From Roseovarius sp. (GTDB taxonomy: Bacteria > Pseudomonadota > Alphaproteobacteria > Rhodobacterales > Rhodobacteraceae), in NCBI RefSeq assembly GCF_030373445.1, contig NZ_JAUCYU010000010.1, positions 124,001-188,000 of the forward strand: a stretch of 64,000 nucleotides of DNA, read 5' to 3'. The notes under the pieces were generated by a model. It had not been told where the DNA came from and made no database searches. It saw only the letters and a list, made by a program, of their open reading frames with translations. Each line of letters starts with the position of its first letter. Position 1 is the stretch's first letter. The position numbers and the translations under genes were made by a program. Below are positions 8,572 to 16,297 of the stretch, piece after piece.

Positions 8572-9522
8572 GTGCGTGACATCAAGATCCCACAACAGCG
8601 CCATCCCGAGAAGGCCCATCGCCCCGACAATGCGCAGCCGAAGAAGCCGCATTGGATCAGGGTGAAGGCTCCGGACGGCGACGGCTATCGCGAGACGAAG
8701 AGAATCATGCGCGAGCACAAGCTCGTGACGGTCTGCGAGGAAGCGGGCTGCCCGAACGCGGGCGAATGCTGGAACCAGGGCCACGCCACCATGATGATCA
8801 TGGGCGACACCTGTACGCGGGCCTGCAGCTTCTGCAATATCGCGACCGGCAAGCCGCCCGAGGCGCTGGACCCGTTCGAGCCGGGACGGGTGGCCGATGC
8901 CGTTCAGAAACTGGGGCTGAACCACGTGGTGATCACCTCGGTCGACCGGGATGACGTCGATGACGGCGGCGCGGCCCATTTTGCCCAGACGATCCGCGCG
9001 ATCCGGCACCGCAGCCCCGGCACCACGATCGAGATCCTGACGCCCGATTTCCTGCATTGCGATCCTGCCGTTCTGAAGGTGGTGGTCGATGCGCGGCCGG
9101 ATGTCTTCAACCACAACCTCGAGACGGTGCCGGGGCTCTACCCCGCGGTGCGGCCGGGGGCGCGGTATTTCCACAGCCTGCGCCTGTTGCAGCGGGTCAA
9201 GGAGATGGACCCGACGATCTTTACCAAGTCGGGCATCATGGTCGGCCTGGGCGAGACCCGCGAGCAGGTAAGGCAGGTGATGGACGACATGCGCGCGGCG
9301 GATGTCGATTTCCTGACCATCGGCCAGTACCTGCAGCCCACGCCCAAGCACCATGCCGTCGACCGGTTCGTCACGCCCGACGAGTTCGCGGCCTACGAGA
9401 AGGCGGCCTTCGGCAAGGGGTTCCTGATGGTGTCGGCGACGCCGCTGACGCGGTCGTCCTACCATGCGGGCGATGATTTCGCGCGCCTCAGCGCCGCGCG
9501 GCAGGAGCGGCTCGGCGCCTGA
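8572..9522 (+). CDS. lipA: Lipoyl synthase
   Basis: A radical-SAM enzyme that inserts two sulfurs into octanoyl chains on lipoate-dependent enzymes such as pyruvate dehydrogenase. All cluster ligands are visible: the auxiliary [4Fe-4S] cysteines Cys55, Cys60 and Cys66 ([12 protein letters not shown]) and the radical-SAM CxxxCxxC at Cys81, Cys85 and Cys88 (CTRACSFC). A late Arg-Ser-Ser-Tyr segment ([10 protein letters not shown]) supplies the conserved serine. With GTG 8572 as start the protein is 316 residues, the usual length; GGGGGA lies seven bases upstream, whereas in-frame ATGs further upstream lack a site. Confidence 0.96.
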   Translation: MRDIKIPQQRHPEKAHRPDNAQPKKPHWIRVKAPDGDGYRETKRIMREHKLVTVCEEAGCPNAGECWNQGHATMMIMGDTCTRACSFCNIATGKPPEALDPFEPGRVADAVQKLGLNHVVITSVDRDDVDDGGAAHFAQTIRAIRHRSPGTTIEILTPDFLHCDPAVLKVVVDARPDVFNHNLETVPGLYPAVRPGARYFHSLRLLQRVKEMDPTIFTKSGIMVGLGETREQVRQVMDDMRAADVDFLTIGQYLQPTPKHHAVDRFVTPDEFAAYEKAAFGKGFLMVSATPLTRSSYHAGDDFARLSAARQERLGA

Positions 9523-9564
9523 ACCGCATCGCCACGCGCATCGGCCTTAAAAAGTCCGAAAAGC

Positions 9565-9599
9565 AAAAGCACCGGCAGGAATAACCGGCCGGTGCTTTT
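9565..9599. terminator. Bidirectional Rho-independent terminator
   Basis: An 11-bp perfect stem, AAAAGCACCGG (9565-9575) with CCGGTGCTTTT (9589-9599), and a 13-base loop. The A/T ends give a U-tract on either strand, so it can end both lipA and the convergent MepK-like gene. Confidence 0.85.
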
Positions 9600-9632
9600 C
9601 GCGAGAATAATCCGTTCTGCGTGAAGCGGGTC

Positions 9633-10202
9633 TTAGCTGCCCCAGCTGCGCACCGGCCCGCAATCCATGTGGACGAAGTTGCTGCGGGTGTAGCGACCGA
9701 CGCCGCCGCCATGGCAGGCCATCGCCGCGCGATACATCTGGCTGACCGAGCGCGAACCGAGCCGAAGATCCGCGGCCTGCCCCTTGAGGTGGCGCGAGTT
9801 CTTGGCGACACCGCTCGACCGGCTGCGAAGCATGGCGTTGGTTTCCGGGCTGCGATAGCCGGAAATCAGCATGTAGGGCTCGGTGACGTCGAGCATGTTA
9901 TGCGCCGCGGTCATGATGTCGATGGTGCGAAGATCGATGTTGAGAACGCCATCGGTGCGCCAGTCGCGCATGAAATAGCTGATTTCCTTGACCGCGTCGC
10001 GGATATACTCGCCTTCGATCCAGTAGATCGTATCGAGCGTTTCGCCTGTGCGGGGTGCGGTCATCCGAATGCGGCGGATATCGCCGGCGCCCTTCAGAAA
10101 ACCTGCTGCGTTTGAAAAGGTGGGCGCTGCCACCACGGTGGTTGCTGCGAATGCACCCAGCAGGGCGCGCCGCGTCATGCTCAACGAGCTAACTTCTGTC
10201 AT
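9633..10202 (-). CDS. DUF882/MepK-like murein endopeptidase, Tat-exported
   Basis: A 189-residue periplasmic protein. The N-terminus MTRRALLGAFAA is a twin-arginine signal ending near residue 33. The zinc-peptidase pattern of the M15-like YcbK/MepK family is intact: SRHLKGQAAD (His138, Asp145) and VHMD (His178). E. coli MepK cleaves 3-3 peptidoglycan cross-links made by L,D-transpeptidases. The divergent neighbour at 10526 is such a transpeptidase, so the two probably act on the same bonds. M1 (10202) is used; a shorter start at Met9 (10178) would keep the signal and is possible. Confidence 0.85.
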   Translation of the reverse strand: MTEVSSLSMTRRALLGAFAATTVVAAPTFSNAAGFLKGAGDIRRIRMTAPRTGETLDTIYWIEGEYIRDAVKEISYFMRDWRTDGVLNIDLRTIDIMTAAHNMLDVTEPYMLISGYRSPETNAMLRSRSSGVAKNSRHLKGQAADLRLGSRSVSQMYRAAMACHGGGVGRYTRSNFVHMDCGPVRSWGS

Positions 10203-10525
10203 GTGTATGCGCCTGTCCCGTCGCTTACCTGTGTTCTCCGCCTTGTGGCGGCTCTGCCATCCATCCCCAGATGTGCGATTTTTATGACATATTCAGTTTT
10301 TGCGAAAAAGGGGGCTAAGGCGAAACTTTTACGTATCAAGAGGTTTCGGCAAAATCTCGCGCAAATTTCCCGCAATGTGCCCATTTTGCTCTGCACAGGC
10401 GGCGCAGACACTGCACTTTGGGAAAAGGTACATCTCCTGTCAAAGTTTTGATTGGACAGAAATTGCCCCGGCCGCATGATCAATTACATTAATTAAATGA
10501 AATTTGCCAATTCAGGGGAGTCGAC
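10203..10525. promoter_or_regulatory. Divergent control region between the MepK-like and L,D-transpeptidase genes
   Basis: This 323-bp gap is distinctly AT-rich. It holds an inverted repeat, CGAAAC (10321-10326) with GTTTCG (10343-10348), and an AT-rich stretch at 10482-10500 with a TTAATTAA palindrome. A plausible sigma-70 promoter for the rightward gene is TTGGAC (10452-10457), 17 bp, CATGAT (10475-10480). I see no small ORF with a ribosome site and no RNA gene in it. Confidence 0.4.
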
Positions 10526-12349
10526 ATGATTCTGAAATCCTTGGGGGCCAGTATCCGGGTATCGGGTTTGGCGATCGCGTTCTCGGCGATCGGTTACAGT
10601 GCCTCGGCCGCCGAGGCCGCCATCACCGCGTTCAAACAGGCGGTGGCCGAAGCCGCCTCGTCGGATCGCGACATCGCGGCCTTCTACCGCTCCAACAAGT
10701 TCGGTGCGGTCTGGACCGGCACGGCGGACGAGGACCGTGCCCGCAGAAGCGCGCTTCTCTCGGCGATGAAAACCGCCTCGATGCACGGCCTTCCCGCCTC
10801 GCGCTACGATACCGACCGCCTGCTGCGCGTGCTGTCCGATGTGAACACGCCGCGCAAGCGCGCCTTCGCGGAAGTGGAGATGACCAAGGCGTTCATCCAG
10901 ATCGCGCGCGACATGCAGTCGGGCGCGCTGGAGCCTGCGTCGATCGATGACGGGATCAAGCGGAACGGCGTCTACAAGGATGCCGAAACCTACCTGACCG
11001 GCCTGACGGAAAGCGGCCATCCGCGCGCCTATTTCCGCACGCTGGTGCCGCAGACCCGGGAATATGCCCGCCTGATGAAAGAGAAGATGCGGCTTGAGCG
11101 TCTGATCGAAACCGGCGGCTGGGGCCCCTCGGTCCAGGCGGGCTCGCTCGAGAAAGGCCAGAGCGGACAAGCGGTCGTGGCTCTTCGCGACCGGCTCATG
11201 ACGATGGGCTACCTGGGCCGCACGTCGACGATGGTCTACGATGACAACATCGAGAAGGCCGTGCTGAAGTTCCAGTCGGCCCACGGGCTCGAGCCTGATG
11301 GCAAGGCCGGGTCGAACACCATAGACGAGATCAACACCTCGCCCGCCACCCGCCTTGCGTCCGTCCTCGTTGCGATGGAACGCGAGCGCTGGCTCAACAC
11401 CGAGCGGGGCGAGCGGCATATCCTCGTGAACCTTACCGATTTCTCGGCGCGGATCATTGACAACGATATCATCACCTTCGAAACCCGTGCCGTGGTGGGT
11501 GCAAACTCGCATGACCGCCGCAGCCCGGAATTCTCGGACGAGATGGAGCACCTGGTCATCAACCCGACCTGGAACGTTCCGCGCTCGATCACCGTCAACG
11601 AGTACCTGCCACAGATGCAGCGCAACCCGGGCGCCGCGGGCCACCTGCGGCTCTATGACGGGTCGGGCCGGCAGGTCAGCCGTGCACGGGTGAACTTCAA
11701 CGCGTACAACAAGAACAACTTCCCCTTCGACCTCAAGCAGCCGCCGTCGAACAGCAACGCGCTGGGGCTGGTCAAGTTCATGTTCCCCAACAAGTACAAC
11801 ATCTACCTTCACGACACGCCCAGCAAACACCTGTTTGCCCATGCCCGCCGGGCCTACAGCCACGGGTGTATCCGGCTGGCGCAACCGTTCGACTTCGCCT
11901 ACGAGATTCTGTCCAAGCAGACGGATGACCCGCAAAGCATGTTCCACCGGATCCTCGACACCGGCCAGGAGACGCAGGTCGACCTCGAGACGAAGATCCC
12001 CGTCCACATCATCTATCGGACGGCCTTCACCAATGCCCGGGGCGAGCCACAGTACCGGCAGGATGTGTACGGTCGCGACGCCCGGATCTGGGCCGCGATG
12101 AAGGATGCGGGGGTGAGTTCGCCGGCGGTCTACGCGGCCAACATGCAGATCCCCGAGCCGCAATACGTGGCACAGCCGCAGTCGACCCGGCAGGCACAGT
12201 CGAACCGGCAGCCGCAGGCGGTGCGTGTGTCTCAGCCCCAGGCCCAGATGCGCGTGGTCAACCAGCCCTACTATCGCGCGCAATCCTCTCAGCCGCAGGC
12301 TCAGACGCGGTCGTCCGGGTCGTCGCAACTCACGCGCCGCGACCGGTAA
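10526..12349 (+). CDS. L,D-transpeptidase of the YcbB/LdtD type
   Basis: A 607-residue periplasmic enzyme that forms 3-3 peptidoglycan cross-links. It has a signal peptide (about residues 1-28) and a helical scaffold region. A peptidoglycan-binding domain lies near residues 212-270 (GQAVVALRDRLMTMGYLG). The YkuD catalytic domain carries HDTPSKHLF and SHGCIRL, with the nucleophile at about Cys448 and His446. The last 60 or so residues are a Gln/Pro/Ser/Arg-rich low-complexity tail. AGGGGAG precedes the ATG. Divergent pairing with a MepK-like endopeptidase mirrors the adjacency of ldtD and mepK in E. coli. Confidence 0.92.
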   Translation: MILKSLGASIRVSGLAIAFSAIGYSASAAEAAITAFKQAVAEAASSDRDIAAFYRSNKFGAVWTGTADEDRARRSALLSAMKTASMHGLPASRYDTDRLLRVLSDVNTPRKRAFAEVEMTKAFIQIARDMQSGALEPASIDDGIKRNGVYKDAETYLTGLTESGHPRAYFRTLVPQTREYARLMKEKMRLERLIETGGWGPSVQAGSLEKGQSGQAVVALRDRLMTMGYLGRTSTMVYDDNIEKAVLKFQSAHGLEPDGKAGSNTIDEINTSPATRLASVLVAMERERWLNTERGERHILVNLTDFSARIIDNDIITFETRAVVGANSHDRRSPEFSDEMEHLVINPTWNVPRSITVNEYLPQMQRNPGAAGHLRLYDGSGRQVSRARVNFNAYNKNNFPFDLKQPPSNSNALGLVKFMFPNKYNIYLHDTPSKHLFAHARRAYSHGCIRLAQPFDFAYEILSKQTDDPQSMFHRILDTGQETQVDLETKIPVHIIYRTAFTNARGEPQYRQDVYGRDARIWAAMKDAGVSSPAVYAANMQIPEPQYVAQPQSTRQAQSNRQPQAVRVSQPQAQMRVVNQPYYRAQSSQPQAQTRSSGSSQLTRRDR

Positions 12350-12378
12350 GACCGGCGGGCATCCTGGCAAGGAATTGG

Positions 12379-12403
12379 GGCCCCCGCTTCGGCGGGGGCC
12401 TTT
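12379..12403 (+). terminator. Rho-independent terminator after the L,D-transpeptidase
   Basis: A 9-bp GC-only stem, GGCCCCCGC (12379-12387) with GCGGGGGCC (12392-12400), closed by a TTCG tetraloop and followed by TTTC. Confidence 0.85.
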
Positions 12404-12527
12404 CACGTTGGCACCACCGGGGCAGGGTGCCTGACGTCGCGGCGGGTTTTCGCATCGCGCATCGCCGGAGGGGTTTTCCTGATCCCGCAACGCGGCTAAG
12501 TCTGTCCGGCAGCACGAGGGGAGTCTC

Positions 12528-13619
12528 ATGGGCTATACGATAGAGCAGATTGCGGCCGCGCTGGGAACCGAGGCCGTCGGCGACACGGCGATCGAGGTGG
12601 ACGGGCTGGCCGAGCCCGCGGATGCCGGGCCGCGCCACCTGGCACTGGCGATGAAACCGCAGTTTGCCGAGCGTCTCGGCGAGGGCACGGCAAGGGCCGC
12701 GATTGTCTGGGCCGAGGCCGACTGGCGGGCGCTGGGGCTGGAGACCGCGATCCTTGCGCCGCGGCCGCGCTATGCCATGTCGGGCCTGACTGCGATGCTG
12801 GACCCGGGGCAGGGATGGGATCACGGCATTCACCCGACGGCCGTGATCCATGCGGATGCAAGGCTGGAAAAGGGGGTCAGCGTCGGCCCCTTCAGCGTGG
12901 TGTCGAAAGACGCGAATATCGGCGCGGGCACCGTGATTGGCCCGCAATGCTACATCGGTACCGGCGCCCGGATCGGGCAGATGAGCCTGGTGCGGGAAGG
13001 GGTGAAGATCGGCGCACGGGTCACGACGGGCGACCGGTTCATCGCCCAGCCCGGCGCGGCGATCGGCGGCGACGGGTTCTCCTTCGTGACCGCCGAAACC
13101 TCTGGTGTCGAGAACGTGCGCGAGACCCTTGGCAACCGCGGCGAGGCGCAGGCCCAGACCTGGACCCGGATCCACAGCCTTGGCGGGGTCCAGATCGGTG
13201 ACGATGTCGAGATCGGCGCCAACACCACCATCGACTGCGGCACCATCCGCAGCACCCGTATCGGCCGGGGCACCAAGATCGACAACCTCGTGATGATCGG
13301 CCACAATGTCGAGATCGGTGAAGACTGCCTGCTCTGCGGCCAGGTCGGCATCGCCGGCTCGGCCCGGATCGGCAACAACGTCGTGATGGGCGGCAAGACC
13401 GGGATCAGCGACAACATCTTCGTGGGTGACAACGTGATCACCGGGGGTGGTACGATCGTGCTTGCCAACATCCCCGCCGGCCGTGTCATGCTGGGCTATC
13501 CGGCGATGAAGATGGAGACGACGATGGAGGTATTCAAAGGCTTCCGCCGGCTGAAGCGCCTCTTCACGGATGTGGCCGAGCTCAAGAAAACGGTTTCCAA
13601 CCCGTCCGCGAAAGACTAA
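12528..13619 (+). CDS. lpxD: UDP-3-O-(3-hydroxyacyl)glucosamine N-acyltransferase
   Basis: Adds the N-linked 3-hydroxyacyl chain in lipid A synthesis, using an acyl-ACP donor. The 363-residue protein has the LpxD layout. An N-terminal uridine-binding domain spans about residues 1-100. A left-handed beta-helix of hexapeptide repeats follows ([30 protein letters not shown]), with the catalytic histidine in [11 protein letters not shown] short C-terminal helical arm ends it. It is the first gene of a tight unit with an acyl carrier protein and a ketosynthase, and it is absent from its usual place between skp and fabZ at 56.5 kb. ATG 12528 fits homologues. Confidence 0.95.
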   Translation: MGYTIEQIAAALGTEAVGDTAIEVDGLAEPADAGPRHLALAMKPQFAERLGEGTARAAIVWAEADWRALGLETAILAPRPRYAMSGLTAMLDPGQGWDHGIHPTAVIHADARLEKGVSVGPFSVVSKDANIGAGTVIGPQCYIGTGARIGQMSLVREGVKIGARVTTGDRFIAQPGAAIGGDGFSFVTAETSGVENVRETLGNRGEAQAQTWTRIHSLGGVQIGDDVEIGANTTIDCGTIRSTRIGRGTKIDNLVMIGHNVEIGEDCLLCGQVGIAGSARIGNNVVMGGKTGISDNIFVGDNVITGGGTIVLANIPAGRVMLGYPAMKMETTMEVFKGFRRLKRLFTDVAELKKTVSNPSAKD

Positions 13620-13652
13620 ATCGGGCGCGACAAAAGGAAGAGGGCCGGAGCG

Positions 13653-13913
13653 ATGGACATCAAGGACCGCGTGATAAGGATCATTGCCGAACAGGCCGTG
13701 CTCGAACCTTCCGACGTCACGATGGACAGCACGCTGGAAGACCTCGGCATCGACAGTCTCGGGCTGGTCGAAAGCATCTTCGCCATCGAGGAAGAGTTCG
13801 ACATCTCAATCCCGTTCAACGCCAACGAACCGCAGGAGAGCGATTTCGACATCTCGTCGGTCGCCAGCATCGTTGCCGGAATCGAAAAGCTGGTGGCGGA
13901 ACAGAAACCGTGA
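13653..13913 (+). CDS. Acyl carrier protein (specialised)
   Basis: An 86-residue acidic carrier protein. Ser35 in GIDSLGLVE is the phosphopantetheine attachment site, and helix II (LVESIFAIEEEFDISIP) is typical. It lies 33 bp after lpxD, and its TGA overlaps the GTG of the next ketosynthase. Two features suggest a dedicated carrier rather than the housekeeping AcpP: the neighbourhood, and a longer segment after helix III (NEPQESDFDISS). AcpXL, which carries very-long-chain acyl groups to lipid A in rhizobia, is a possible relative, but that is inference. Confidence 0.9.
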   Translation: MDIKDRVIRIIAEQAVLEPSDVTMDSTLEDLGIDSLGLVESIFAIEEEFDISIPFNANEPQESDFDISSVASIVAGIEKLVAEQKP

Positions 13914-15121
13914 AAAGGGTCGTCATCACGGGCGCCGGAACGATCAACGCGCTCGGGTTCTCGGTGCCCGAAACCCTGGCCGCGATGCGAGAAGGGCGCT
14001 GCGGCATCAGCGAACTGGAGTTCCGTGATGTCGAGCGGCTGGCCATTCGCATAGGCGGCCAGGTGAAGGGTTACGAGCCCGAGGAACGGTTCAACCGTCA
14101 GCAGCTGGCGCTCTATGACCGCTTCACCCAGTTTACGCTCGTGGCCGCGCGCGAGGCCATCGCGCAGGCGGGGCTGGAGTTTTCCGGTGAACTGGCCGCG
14201 CGGGCGGGGGTCGTGCTGGGCAATTCCGGTGGCGGGATGACCACGCTCGACGAGAATTACCGTTCGGTCTACGAGGAAGGGAAGAACCGCGTGCACCCCT
14301 TCGTGGTGCCCAAGCTGATGAACAACGCGGCCGCCAGCCACGTGTCGATGGAGTTCAACCTCAAGGGCCCGAGCTTTACCGTCTCGACCGCCTGCGCCAG
14401 TTCCAACCACGCGATGGCCCAGGCCTTCCAGATGGTGCATGGCGGGGTGACGCCGGTGATGATCACCGGCGGCTCGGAATCCATGCTATGCTTCGGCGGG
14501 GTCAAGGCGTGGGAAGGTCTGCGGGTCATGTCCAAGGATGCCTGCCGCCCGTTCTCGGCCAACCGCAACGGGATGGTGCAGGGCGAGGGCGCCGGGGTGT
14601 TCGTCTTCGAGGAGCTGGAGCACGCCAGGGCGCGCGGCGCCGAGATCCTGGCCGAGGTCGCGGGCTTCGCCATGTCCTCGGATGCCTCCGATATCGTCAT
14701 GCCCTCGAAACAGGGGGCGGCGCGGGCCATTCGCGGCGCGCTGCAGGATGCGCGTATCGATGCGACGGACGTGGGCTATATCAACGCCCACGGCACCGGA
14801 ACGGCCGCCAATGACAAGACCGAAAGCGCGGCCGTGGCCGACGTCTTCGGCGCCCATGCCGACCGGCTGATGATTTCCTCGACCAAGTCTATGCATGGCC
14901 ACCTGATCGGCGGGACCGGCGCGGTGGAGCTTTTGGCCTGCATCATGGCCGTGCGAGACGGGATCGTGGCGCCGACCATCGGCTATGAAGAACCCGATCC
15001 GGAATGTGCGCTCGACGTGGTGCCCAACGAAGCCCGCGAGGCCCATGTCGAGGTGGCGCTCTCCAACGCCTTCGCGTTCGGTGGCTTGAACGCCGTTCTG
15101 GCGCTCAAACGGTTTTCCTGA
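13910..15121 (+). CDS. Beta-ketoacyl-ACP synthase, FabF-like
   Basis: A 403-residue condensing enzyme with the complete Cys-His-His triad: Cys162 in STACASSN, His294 in NAHGTGT, and His331 in the KSMHGHL segment. It extends acyl-ACP with malonyl-ACP. The start is GTG at 13910, whose last two bases begin the TGA of the ACP gene (a GTGA overlap), so translation is probably coupled. With the ACP and lpxD upstream, it most likely makes or elongates an acyl chain for lipid A or another surface lipid rather than serving bulk fatty acid synthesis. Confidence 0.92.
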   Translation: MKRVVITGAGTINALGFSVPETLAAMREGRCGISELEFRDVERLAIRIGGQVKGYEPEERFNRQQLALYDRFTQFTLVAAREAIAQAGLEFSGELAARAGVVLGNSGGGMTTLDENYRSVYEEGKNRVHPFVVPKLMNNAAASHVSMEFNLKGPSFTVSTACASSNHAMAQAFQMVHGGVTPVMITGGSESMLCFGGVKAWEGLRVMSKDACRPFSANRNGMVQGEGAGVFVFEELEHARARGAEILAEVAGFAMSSDASDIVMPSKQGAARAIRGALQDARIDATDVGYINAHGTGTAANDKTESAAVADVFGAHADRLMISSTKSMHGHLIGGTGAVELLACIMAVRDGIVAPTIGYEEPDPECALDVVPNEAREAHVEVALSNAFAFGGLNAVLALKRFS

Positions 15122-15144
15122 ACGAAGAGCCCTCTGCCAAACGA

Positions 15145-15172
15145 AAAACGCCGCCCATCCAGGCGGCGTTTT
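15145..15172. terminator. Bidirectional Rho-independent terminator
   Basis: An 11-bp perfect stem, AAAACGCCGCC (15145-15155) with GGCGGCGTTTT (15162-15172), and a 6-base loop. It separates the convergent KAS and ialB genes and can stop both. Confidence 0.88.
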
Positions 15173-15196
15173 CCGTATTCCGGATCGCCGGGCGCC

Positions 15197-15844
15197 TCAG
15201 TTCGGCGCGACCGACACGTTCTCGTAGGCCTTGGTGAACCCGGACAGCGACGCGCGGATCACCACGGTCTGGTCGGGGGCCTGTGCCGGCACGATCGTCA
15301 ACAGCGCTTCGCTGCCGGCCTTGAGCGAGTCGATATCGGCTTGGGTGAAGCCGATACGGGCAAAGCAGCCGACCATCGAGCAGAAGGAATAGTTGTAGGC
15401 CTTCGCCTGGCCGCTATCCACCGCGATCTTCAGGCCCTGCGGCAGCAGCGTGCCCAGCGGCACGACGATGGTGGCGCCGGCCACGGCCTGGCTGTCGTCG
15501 GGCAGCTTGAACAGGCTGAACTCGGCCACCGGGTTGCCGGCCTCCTCGCGCAGGAGCTGGTACATCTGGCAGGGGTCGTCCTCGGCCTCGCTGCGGAAGC
15601 ACTGAAGCTGCCAGTCGCCATAGGTCTCCTTGACGTAGGACGGGTCTTCCTGGACCTCCTGGCCCATGTCGAGCGTGTTGGCGTCGGCCGTGCCTTCCTC
15701 GGCCTGGGGTTCCGTCTCTGTCTGGGTTTGGGCGTCGGTCTCGGTATCGGTCGTGGCGTCGGATGTCGTGCTGTCCTGGGCCATGGCTACGGAACCGGCT
15801 GCCAGGAGCGCAATGACCGGCAGGGTGAAAAGAAATCTGGACAT
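15197..15844 (-). CDS. Invasion-associated locus B (IalB) family protein
   Basis: A 215-residue secreted protein. The signal peptide (MSRFLFTLPVIALLAAGSVAMA) is followed by a Thr/Asp/Glu/Gln-rich low-complexity linker (about residues 23-62). The IalB domain starts at ETYGDWQLQCF and contains four cysteines likely to pair (QCF, DPCQMY, SFCSMVGC). IalB was named in Bartonella; in free-living alphaproteobacteria its role is unknown. ATG 15844 has GGGGAT upstream. Two hairpin terminators in the same direction lie upstream of it (15971-16001 and 16161-16191), so its promoter is probably below them or controlled by read-through. Confidence 0.85.
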   Translation of the reverse strand: MSRFLFTLPVIALLAAGSVAMAQDSTTSDATTDTETDAQTQTETEPQAEEGTADANTLDMGQEVQEDPSYVKETYGDWQLQCFRSEAEDDPCQMYQLLREEAGNPVAEFSLFKLPDDSQAVAGATIVVPLGTLLPQGLKIAVDSGQAKAYNYSFCSMVGCFARIGFTQADIDSLKAGSEALLTIVPAQAPDQTVVIRASLSGFTKAYENVSVAPN

Positions 15845-15970
15845 GAAATCCCCGTTCTGGTGATCAGTGTTTTGTCGTCGCTCCCGAGGCCGGGAACGGG
15901 CTGAGGAGATAAAATCGCACCGGTCGGCAGGTTTCAAGGCTTTCCGCCATGTGCATGCCGCCGCCTCCCA

Positions 15971-16040
15971 TAAAAAAGGAAAAGAGACCTTTCGGTCTCT
16001 TCCCCTGTTTCTCCCTGCCGGACTGGCCGACTTAGTTATT
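15971..16040 (-). ncRNA. Candidate small RNA or attenuated leader upstream of ialB
   Basis: On the minus strand a promoter-like pair, TTGACG (16075-16070), 17 bp, TAGCGT (16052-16047), would start transcription near 16040. About 40-60 bases on is a strong hairpin, AAGAGACC-GAAA-GGTCTCTT (16001-15982), followed by a T-rich run ending near 15971. That predicts a transcript of about 70 nt with no ORF. It could be a free sRNA or a prematurely terminated ialB leader, since ialB starts 127 bp further on. The promoter and terminator are seen; the RNA itself is inferred. Confidence 0.4.
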
Positions 16041-16160
16041 GAGCGAACGCTATGACAGTTACCGCAACCCGTCAACAGGAATGGTTCAAAATTTTTGATG
16101 GCACTGTTAAGGGCTGAAAATGGGCTTGGAGTCGGGGGGCTGTCAGGGGCTCCGAGAGGC

Positions 16161-16191
16161 CGAAAAAAGGCCGCACCGAAACGGCGCGGCC
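16161..16191 (-). terminator. Minus-strand Rho-independent terminator with no known gene upstream
   Basis: Read on the minus strand: GGCCGCGCC, a short GTTTC-type loop, GGTGCGGCC (one G-U pair), then TTTTTTC. It is a textbook terminator, but the next gene to the right (16298) is on the plus strand. A short minus-strand transcript must start between here and about 16300, or within the HerA-like gene. The candidate RNA would contain CUUCCUCCCUGUC just before the stem, a C/U-rich stretch of the kind that pairs with ribosome sites. I could not fix a promoter. Confidence 0.45.
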
Positions 16192-16297
16192 AGTCTGACA
16201 GGGAGGAAGTCGCCCCGGCGCCAAGAGGACATGAGGCCCGGGGCAGTTTGAAGGTGCCAGACAATGATTAACTTAGTATGTTCAGACCGAGGAAAAA

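Larger units (their letters stand above)
15845..16297. other. 453-bp gap between ialB and the HerA-like gene
   Basis: Holds the ialB leader (15845-15970), the candidate ~70-nt RNA with its promoter (15971-16075), an AT-richer stretch (16076-16110), the second minus-strand terminator (16161-16191), and about 100 bp that must contain the promoter of the plus-strand HerA-like gene. No credible ORF is seen. Confidence 0.6.
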
